NCBI RefSeq assembly: GCF_000143415.4
Contig: NW_003314271.1
Location: 1,093,014-1,157,013 of the forward strand
Reading direction: 5' to 3'
DNA: 64,000 nt
Source of the DNA: Selaginella moellendorffii
Lineage: Eukaryota > Streptophyta > Lycopodiopsida > Selaginellales > Selaginellaceae
Part shown: positions 57,263-64,000 of the stretch, piece by piece
How the letters are laid out: each line of letters opens with the position of its first letter
Numbering within the stretch: position 1 is the first letter of the stretch
Notes under the pieces: model-generated
What the model saw: only the letters and a program-made list of their open reading frames with translations
The model's database searches: none
What the model was told of the DNA's origin: nothing
Made by a program: the position numbers and the translations under genes

Positions 57263-57289
57263 GTTTAAATGTTATCTCACAAGCTCTGT

Positions 57290-59807
57290 ATGCAGGAGCG
57301 TGGCCACCCCCAGATGCTGAAATGGCGTTAACAGCTACTGTTGAAGATACCCATGTTGGGCCGAGCTCACAACCTGCACAAGGTAAGGTCATGTGAAGCC
57401 TCACGCCATTTTGATTATAGATCATTGTGAATATTCAGACACGAGGACTGAAAAGCGCACTGGTGGCGCGTCGAAGAAGGACAAACAGACAAGCAATAGG
57501 AAAAAAGGAGGTACAAATTATATTTGCAATGGCGTGTGGTCTCATGCCATTCCTTGCAAGAGACACTTCTTCAAAGGCAAAACAGGCAAGCATCAGCCAA
57601 GTACAACAGACGAGAGGTACCAATCATTTTGTTATACGTGAATTCTCATGCCATTGCTTCTTGCAGCTTAAATTCCAAAGAGACTAGGGCAAGCAGCGCA
57701 GACCTCATGACAAGAACCTGAAGGTTTGATGGCATGTGGCCCCACGCAATTAACTAATGTTCTTGCAGATCGCGTCGAGGAAATCGAATGGAACAACGTG
57801 CCTCCAGTGGAGGAGGGGGAGGCCTCGGAGAGTGATAAGGAGAGTTCCGAAACAGGTACGATCATGACATATGGCCCCATGCACTTATCTAAGTTTGTAT
57901 TTTAGGGGAACGAGTTGAACCAATGGAAAACTTTATGAAAGGTAACTTAAAAATATTATGGGATGTTGCATGTGTTGATGCAATAATATATAGTTCAAGT
58001 GCCAAGGAGACGTCGTGAACCTCGAATTAGGCTACATGCAAAACAGCTTTCAGACGCTGTAGACAAAGAGATGGACAACCAACTAGGGCAAAGGAGGAAG
58101 GGTAAAAGCATTTGTGTGCTTATCGCGTATGTCCTCATGCTATTTCTATAGAACGGGCGCATAAAAAACGAAAGCGAAAGGGAATTGAGGAGCAGGCACC
58201 TGAGGATGCGGAAGGCACGACAGAGCCTCCAAGGACGGGAAGTAAAGCGTCATGGTTATTGCGTGGGTCCTCATGCCATTTCTTGCAGATCAAGCTCAAA
58301 CTGACAGTGGTCATAAAAAGCGAAAGCATGTTGGACAATCGTCGGGATCAGAGGCGTTTGATTCGAAAAGGAAGAAGGGCAACGAAAAGATGATAGGTAA
58401 TGCCTCGCGGTTATGGCGTGTGTGCTCATGCCATTCATTGCAGATCAAGGGCTGAGTGAAAGCAGCCAGTCACCACCTCCTGACTCAGATTCCTATGGCG
58501 GACTCCCCTTCCCCAATCTCAATGGAGAGGTACAATGGATGAGGGATGCTTTTCAAGTCAGGGCCACATTTTTCTCATCTCGTCGTCTTCGAAGGGTGCA
58601 AGAACGTGCAAAAACCATGTTAAGACAGTCGGGTGAGGATACGGTCCTAGGTCACGCACTAAAACAGGCTATGGATGTCTTGTATTTTGAGATGGAGACT
58701 CGGCCAGATGATTTTCCCAAGATGGTCCTGGAAGAACAAGCCATCCAGCCTGAGCAGCCTATGGAAGAAATGCAGGAGGGGGATGAGGAGCCAGAGAAAG
58801 ATAATGAGCAGGAAGAGCAGAAGGACGAAGAGGAGGACAAAGAAGAGGAGGACGAAGAAGAGGAGGACGAAGAGGACTTGGATGGTCCTCACAATGGTGA
58901 CGATCACAATAACGACGACGACGATGATGACGACGATGGCCAGCCTGAGGTGGCCAAAGAGCAACGGAGGAAGGTTATACAAGACAAACCATCAGGTAAA
59001 TAATAGTACATCCATTCCTAACCTTTTACCATTTCTAACATTGTCCATGTAGGTTGCAAAGCAAATGGTAAGTAGAGATTATTCAGTTGAATTAAGATAC
59101 AAACTCTAGCCTTTAGTGTCGAGGAAGGATAGTGCCAAGCAAGGGTCGAAACGTATGTCCAATCCTTCAGAATCAGCAGTGTGCCCAAGTGATATCGGTC
59201 CTAGTTCCTCAATAGCAGTTGATGGTAAATACAGTATAGTCGATTCAATGTGCTAATGAGTTTGTTTTTAGTAGCCAGTAGGGAGGATACCATCTCAATT
59301 GAAGGGAGATATTTGGACATGCATATGGATTCGCCAGTGGACTCTACTTGCCTGCAAGAGTCATCAGAGCTGGTGGAGGCTACTATCCATATCAACGCCA
59401 AGCAAGCTGACCACGCTCCACTTGATGCTGCCCATACCACTGAGTCAATCTTGTCCACGTATCCAACTGACGGTGACCAGGCGCCATTGGACCCGCATGA
59501 GGCCGCCCCAGCCGCCGAGCCGGTCGTATCCTCATTTCCAACGGACTCAACGTGTGCCCAATCGTCTGACTACGTGCCGTTGGAACCTCCCTACACCGCC
59601 CCTGCTGCCTGTTCGGTCATGTCCACTTTGCCAATGGAGGCACCAGCTGAAATGGTGTGTGATCACACGCCATCGGAACCACCCCATGCCACTGTTGAGC
59701 CAGTTGTACTAGAGTCTACAGCTGAAATGGCATGTGCCCACACGCCATCGGATGCGATTGACCCCACATTGCAGAGGAGAGTATTTCCGCCCTTCATGTT
59801 TCCTTGA
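57290..59807 (+). CDS. acidic, repeat-rich C-terminal exons of the ParB-like gene
   Basis: A chain of small exons separated by introns of about 45-80 nt, nearly each with a palindrome just before the 3' splice site (57388, 57529, 57640, 57729, 57864, 58121, 58257, 58413). Exons encode Lys/Arg/Ser/Glu-rich segments (GASKKDKQTSNRKKG, KKRKRKGIEEQAPEDAEG, KKRKHVGQSSGSEAFDSKRKK). The exon at 58444-58997 encodes SSQSPPPDSDSYGGLPFPN, a helical part and a strongly acidic tract of Glu and Asp. The exon at 59275-59807 holds four degenerate repeats of about 25 residues. Continuity with the ParB-like part is inferred from strand, spacing and intron style. Confidence 0.45.
59380..59720 (+). repeat. degenerate 25-residue coding repeats
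   Basis: Four units begin DHAPLDAAHTTES, DQAPLDPHEAAPAAEP, DYVPLEPPYTAPAACS and DHTPSEPPHATVEP, and end near SxxPT. Pro/Ala-rich and probably extended. Confidence 0.7.
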
Positions 59808-59905
59808 CCAAAACCCTCTCAACGACCATCGGGAGCACCATTCGCTAATATTGTAGATGGTAAAATTGACTTGTACCATTTTTTATGCTGACGCATTTCA
59901 TTTCA

Positions 59906-60769
59906 GAGTCACAGCGAAAGTACTGTATCATTTTTTATCTGAACGGTGTCCTTTTCTCCCATGAGCGTGGCTCGTCCTCGAATGTCACTGCACCCTCCAA
60001 AGCCTGTGGTCGCAAGTTGGTCAAAAGAGACAGATTCACATTAATCACACGGGAGAAACTGCGGGATCTAATAATGACCATGCGACACTTAAAATAGAGG
60101 GCCGGGTTCAATTTGCAATTGGGAGTTTGGACATCCATGATGCGCCACAATGCATTAACGTTGCTACAGATGATGCACGATCAGACGCGAGTAATATTAC
60201 CATTTGACTTTCTCCTAACGCAGGAGGATTGCTTGACTATGGTCCATGTGAGGGGTAGCAAGCCCATCTTCATCAAGCCAGAGGCTGTAGTGATGAACCG
60301 GACTGCTAGGTCAAGTGAAATCCTCATCATCGATGACTCACCGATTAAAACTGCAGCGAACACGCACACATATGCAGTGCACCCCATCTCTTGCAGTATG
60401 GAAACTAGGGAGAAGAAACCGTATGTTCTGGGGGACCTTGCAAAACGGCTTGGAGCAATGGTGATAGAGAACCGGCCAGTCCAGGAGGTGGCTGCAGAAA
60501 TCAACCAAATGGCAGATGGAACGGTATATCAGAAGCCATTTGATCGGACAGACACCAGTCATCATTTATGGCATGTATATTGTCTAGCCAAGCACTATCC
60601 GCATCTCCATAATCTGCTCAACCGGATGGGTTCTTCGACCACTGAACATGAGCATGGACGTATTAGAGAAGAGATGGCATTACTATTGGGTTTAAATCCT
60701 GATAGTGTGGAGAGTGATGAAATTCCAAGATTATTGTATAGGCGTTGGAGGCAAAAAATAACAGTTTGA
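59906..60769 (+). pseudogene. FCP1/HAD-like phosphatase domain of the giant element, broken
   Basis: Follows an acceptor (tttcag|AGTCAC). The frame SQRKYCIIFYLNGVLFSHERG is motif I of the FCP1-like HAD family, but the nucleophile position (normally D in DLNGVL) is Tyr (TAT 59936-59938). After REKLRDLIMTMRHLK there is an in-frame TAG (60095-60097), then LGVWTSMMRHNALTLLQ (motif II region, VWTS), and SSEILIIDDSPIKTAANTHTY (motif IV, DD). The rest (LGDLAKRLGAMVIENRPVQEVA ... RRWRQKITV) fits the C-terminal part. In plants such domains occur in small FCP1-like proteins. It may be a separate gene or the end of the ParB-like gene. The identical region of the second copy is at 63381-63989 (minus). 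Confidence 0.6.
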
Positions 60770-61188
60770 GATGGCATGTATTTATTTTAAAATGTAACTT
60801 ATTATGGCATGGGGTTCCATGCCATTGTATTAATATTAAAAGACAATTCTTTGAGAGGATTTGCATTATACTAGAAGTGTTACAACATGTTATTGGAAGT
60901 CTACGAAGTTGTTTTATTAATAATGGGAAAGTAAAGATTGAATGGGGACTTGGGCTCCACCTAGACTCGGAGCAACTGAGCCAATATTAAAAGGATGGAA
61001 AGAAATTGGACGACGATGACAAGGAGAAGAGAGAGGTGAAGCAGTGGCAGGGGGAGGAGAAGTGATTGAGTAGACATTTCCTTGTTTAAAATAAAATGGC
61101 ATGTGCCTCAATGCAGTTGAATTTTGTTATATTTATATACTATATAAAGGTTTAGAAACCTTATTTTACAAGTGGGATAATGACAATT
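60770..61188. other. right subterminal region of the giant element
   Basis: About 420 bases without a gene. It has a perfect palindrome copy (60804-60825, arms ATGGCATGG and CCATGCCAT) and a partial one at 61096. The same sequence occurs inverted at 62964-63380. Confidence 0.6.
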
Positions 61189-61212
61189 CCCACTTTAACG
61201 AAATAGAGCTTT
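61189..61212 (-). repeat. right terminal inverted repeat
   Basis: Inverse of the left terminus. Just inside it, AGTGGGA and TCCCACT (61171-61177 and 61188-61194) form a further small inverted pair. The same sequence starts the second copy at 62938. Confidence 0.75.
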
Positions 61213-62937
61213 GAACGAAATTATACCACCACCGAGAAAGAAGCTCTCGGCATGATCTACTCACTTCAGAAGTTCCAACACTACATACTGTCAACCAAAG
61301 TCATCCTTTTCGTCAACCACAAAGCACTCCTTTACCTCATCAACAAGCCGATACTATCTGGTTGAATATCAAGATGGTTCCTTTTAGTACAAGAATACAA
61401 CTTCGAGATTGTCCACAAACCCGGCAAAAATCATGAGCAAGCAGACTATCTCAGCCGGATCACCACTGGTGACAAACCTAAAAGACTTACCGATGACTTA
61501 CCCGACTCAAACCTATTCCAAGTTTCAATACCAACAACCTGGCTCGACGACGTCTTCAGTTACCTGAACTCAGCAAAAGTTCCAGATCAGTACTTTACGT
61601 CCGACCAAAAGAAGACTTTTGTTGCTAAAACGCGACGATACTCAGTCATCGGAGGCACTCTCTACAAACTCAGAATTGACAACATTCTTCGCCGATGCAT
61701 CAAGCTGCCAAGCACAACTCAAATCATCAAGGAAGCTCACGATGGACCTTCCAGCAGACACTTTGCCGCTGACACCACAACTTGGAAGATTCTTCAAGCC
61801 AGCCTCTGGTGGCCGACACTCTGGCATGACACTGAAGAATTCTGCAAATGCTGCAACACATGTCAATGACACCAATTACCGCCAAAAACTCAAACTCAAC
61901 AACTCAACCCAACATTCCCAATGGCACCATTTCAGAAATGGGGACTCGACTTCGTCGGACCCCAAGTCAGGACCCATCGACGAAATCAGTACATTGTCAT
62001 CACCACCGATTACACTACCAAGTGGGCCGAAGCAATACCTCTCCAACATGCCACAGTGAAAGCAACAGCAACCTTCATCTACGAAAATATCATCACTCGT
62101 TTCGGCACACCACTCGAACTCGTCACCGACAGAGGCACCCACTTCATCAATGAAACAATCGAACATCTCGCCACCAACTTCAAATCCGACACAAAACGTC
62201 AACACCATACTATCCTCAAGGTAGCGGTCAAGCAGAAGCAACAAACAAAACACTGAAGACCATCCTCAAAAAAGTCATCAACGATTCTGGCAAAGACTGG
62301 GACGATAAACTTCTCGACATACTTTGGGCCTATTGAACTGCTTATAAGGTCAACACCGACATGACACCATTCAAACTCGCCTTCGGAACAGAAGCCATCA
62401 CGCCAATCAAATTCATCGTCCCAAGCATGCAAGTCACCGTCAAGTATAATCTCGACACCCGACATGCAATTCGAGAAAGGCTTCAGCAACTCGAACATCT
62501 CGATGAACTCTGACTCAATGCCCTCTGGACACTTCACGCCATCCAAAAACAGAGAAAAGCTCAGCACGACCGACAAGCATCCTGGCACAACATTCCCAAA
62601 TACAGTGTCGACGATCATGTTCTCTGGTACCGAGGACCCATTGGCAAACTTGGCCGAAAACTCCACACCAAATGGCAAGGACCTTTCAAAATCATTGAAC
62701 TATACCCCAACGGCACTGCCAAAGTCAGCACACTCGCTGAAGACTTCATTGAGATTGTCAACAGCTTCGACCATATCACGTCGACATGTTCAGCATCAGC
62801 ACCTCAGCAAATTTCCGATCCAAACCGATAAACACCCCAAAACCAACAATCGACAATCACCCCGGCAGACAAAATTTAACTCAAATCAGTTCGACACAAC
62901 AACTTGACTCAACACTAACTCATCCACCAACTTCAGC
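61213..62937 (+). mobile_element. Ty3/gypsy fragment between two giant-element ends
   Basis: Begins inside RNase H (ERNYTTTEKEALGMIYSLQKF overlapping the junction), then FEIVHKPGKNHEQADYLSRI, the integrase zinc-binding region, and the integrase core (KWGLDFVGP, YIVITTDYTTKWAEAIPL, FIYENIITRFGTPLELVTDRG, HFINETIEHLA). The later C-terminal part is in other frames. The reverse transcriptase and LTRs are missing. The fragment ends where the second giant-element copy starts. Confidence 0.8.
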
Positions 62938-64000
62938 AAAGCTCTATTTCGTTAAAGTGGGAATTGTCATTATCCCACTTGTAAAATAAGGTTTCCAAAC
63001 CTTTATATAGTATATAAATATAACAAAATTCAACTGCATTGAGGCACATGCCATTTTATTTTAAACAAGGAAATGTCTACTCAATCACTTCTCCTCCCCC
63101 TGCCACTGCTTCACCTCTCTCTTCTCCTTGTCATCGTCGTCCAATTTCTTTCCATCCTTTTAATATTGGCTCAGTTGCTCCGAGTCTAGGTGGAGCCCAA
63201 GTCCCCATTCAATCTTTACTTTCCCATTATTAATAAAACAACTTCGTAGACTTCCAATAACATGCTGTAACACTTCTAGTATAATGCAAATCCTCTCAAA
63301 GAATTGTCTTTTAATATTAATACAATTGCATGGAACACCATGCCATAATAAGTTACATTTTTAAATAAATACATGCCATCTCAGACTGTTATTTTTTGCC
63401 TCCAACGCCTATACAATAATCTTGGAATTTCATCACTCTCCACACTATCAGGATTTAAACCCAATAGTAATGCCATCTCTTCTCTAATACGTCCACGCTC
63501 ATGTTCAGTGGTCGAAGAACCCATCCGGTTGAGCAGATTATGGAGATGCGGATAGTGCTTGGCTAGACAATATACATGCCATAAATGATGACTGGTGTCT
63601 GTCCGATCAAATGGCTTCTGATATACCGTTCCATCTGCCATTTGGTTGATTTCTGCAGCCACCTCCTGGACTGGCCGGTTCTCTATCACCATCGCTCCAA
63701 GCCGTTTTGCAAGGTCCCCCAGAACATACGGTTTCTTCTCCCTAGTTTCCATACTGCAAGAGATGGGGTGCACTGCATATGTGTGCGTGTTCGCTGCAGT
63801 TTTAATCGGCGAGTCATCGATGATGAGGATTTCACTTGAGCTAGCAGTCCGGTTCATCACTACAGCCTCTGGCTTGACGAAGATGGGCTTGCTACCCCTC
63901 ACATGGACCATAGTCAAGCAATCCTCCTGCGTTAGGAGAAAGTCAAATGGTAATATTACTCGCGTCTGATCGTGCATCATCTGTAGCAACGTTAATGCAT
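62938..64000 (-). mobile_element. second copy of the giant element (right end), inverted, truncated by window
   Basis: From 62938 the sequence is the near-exact reverse complement of 60150-61212. The coding part 63381-63989 (minus) differs from 60161-60769 by only a few bases (for example Ile to Val, Arg to Ser and His to Arg changes). The element continues beyond the window. Confidence 0.9.
63381..63989 (-). CDS. FCP1/HAD-like domain, C-terminal part, second copy
   Basis: 202 codons, open to the window edge. Contains HDQTRVILPFDFLLTQEDC, EILIIDDSPIKTAANTHTY and ends RRWRQKITV. Motif I and the position of the stop seen in the first copy lie outside the window, so whether this copy is intact cannot be told. 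Confidence 0.7.
   Translation of the reverse strand: MLQMMHDQTRVILPFDFLLTQEDCLTMVHVRGSKPIFVKPEAVVMNRTASSSEILIIDDSPIKTAANTHTYAVHPISCSMETREKKPYVLGDLAKRLGAMVIENRPVQEVAAEINQMADGTVYQKPFDRTDTSHHLWHVYCLAKHYPHLHNLLNRMGSSTTEHERGRIREEMALLLGLNPDSVESDEIPRLLYRRWRQKITV

Larger units (their letters stand above)
46556..61212. mobile_element. putative giant (about 14.7 kb) DNA transposon with inverted termini
   Basis: The two ends match as inverted repeats of about 24 bp: left 46556-46579 and right 61189-61212, core CTCTATTTCGTTAAAGTGGGA read inward. A second copy of the right end begins at 62938 in inverted orientation. Between the ends lie a transposase-like gene (minus), a ParB-like gene and an FCP1-like gene (plus), and about 30 copies of a 22-bp palindrome. 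The palindrome was not seen in the flanking host genes, which supports these limits. No clear target-site duplication was found, and the left and right flanks are different retroelement sequences, so the left limit is less certain than the right. Several genes are broken, so this copy is not autonomous. Confidence 0.6.

Noticed and set aside
58659-58982. Very hydrophobic minus-strand frame
   Set aside because: Antisense of the Glu/Asp-rich tract of the plus-strand gene; not a membrane protein.
60191-60223. Possible 33-nt intron (gtaata to cgcag) in the FCP1-like frame
   Set aside because: Too short for normal splicing, and the frame through it is kept and shared with the second copy.
46540-61225. 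Target-site duplication flanking the giant element
   Set aside because: The bases beyond the two ends (GGTGC on the left, TGAAC on the right) do not form a direct repeat, so none is claimed.
46556-64000. CRISPR-like array formed by the repeated palindrome
   Set aside because: Copies are irregularly spaced over kilobases, vary in sequence, and lie in a eukaryotic element with no cas genes.

Overview
The window reads as nuclear DNA of a land plant, most likely the lycophyte Selaginella (probably S. moellendorffii). The evidence is many split genes with very short introns (often about 50-60 nt), several intronless pentatricopeptide (PPR) genes, plant-only families (Mg-protoporphyrin cyclase, UDP-glucuronate 4-epimerase, plastid shikimate kinases, a DUF4228/PADRE protein) and plant-type LTR retroelement relics. 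The species name is inference from this gene style, not a database match.

Layout. 1-21 kb: a partial PPR gene, an initiator tRNA-Met gene, a shikimate kinase gene (minus), a bacterial-type HslU/ClpY protease ATPase gene with a mitochondrial-looking presequence, copia debris containing a 51-bp fold-back, a duplicated scrap of HslU, the CRD1/AcsF cyclase gene, a second shikimate kinase gene (plus), a large DYW-class PPR gene, a UDP-glucuronate 4-epimerase gene, a small membrane protein and another PPR gene (minus). 22-32 kb: a DUF4228 protein, replication protein A large subunit (minus) with a glycine-rich CCHC tail, a small conserved plant protein, a membrane-anchored CDK-like kinase and an atypical dual-specificity phosphatase. 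32-36 kb: gene graveyard with two cyanovirin-N-like (CVNH) relics, one split by a copia relic, and PPR fragments. 36-41.7 kb: an Atos-domain protein, a family-16 methyltransferase, Sec61 beta and an NDUFAF2-like complex I assembly factor.

41.7-64 kb is AT-rich and repeat-dominated. A minus-strand Ty3/gypsy relic (about 43.9-46.5 kb) is followed by what I interpret as a giant DNA transposon of about 14.7 kb (46,556-61,212), bounded by matching inverted termini. It encodes, in decayed form, a DUF7869-type transposase (minus), a protein with a ParB/sulfiredoxin-like domain and an acidic, repeat-rich tail (plus), and an FCP1/HAD-like phosphatase domain (plus). About 30 copies of a 22-bp palindrome are scattered through the element, many inside tiny introns just before the 3' splice site. 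A second, nearly identical copy of the element's right end starts at 62,938 in inverted orientation; the two flank a gypsy fragment. A ParB-like protein encoded beside an array of palindromes is the most unusual feature of the window.

How genes relate: most host genes are independent housekeeping loci. The two shikimate kinase genes are paralogues sharing intron positions, including a non-canonical GC-AG intron. HslU, the NDUFAF2-like protein and probably the PPR proteins serve organelles.
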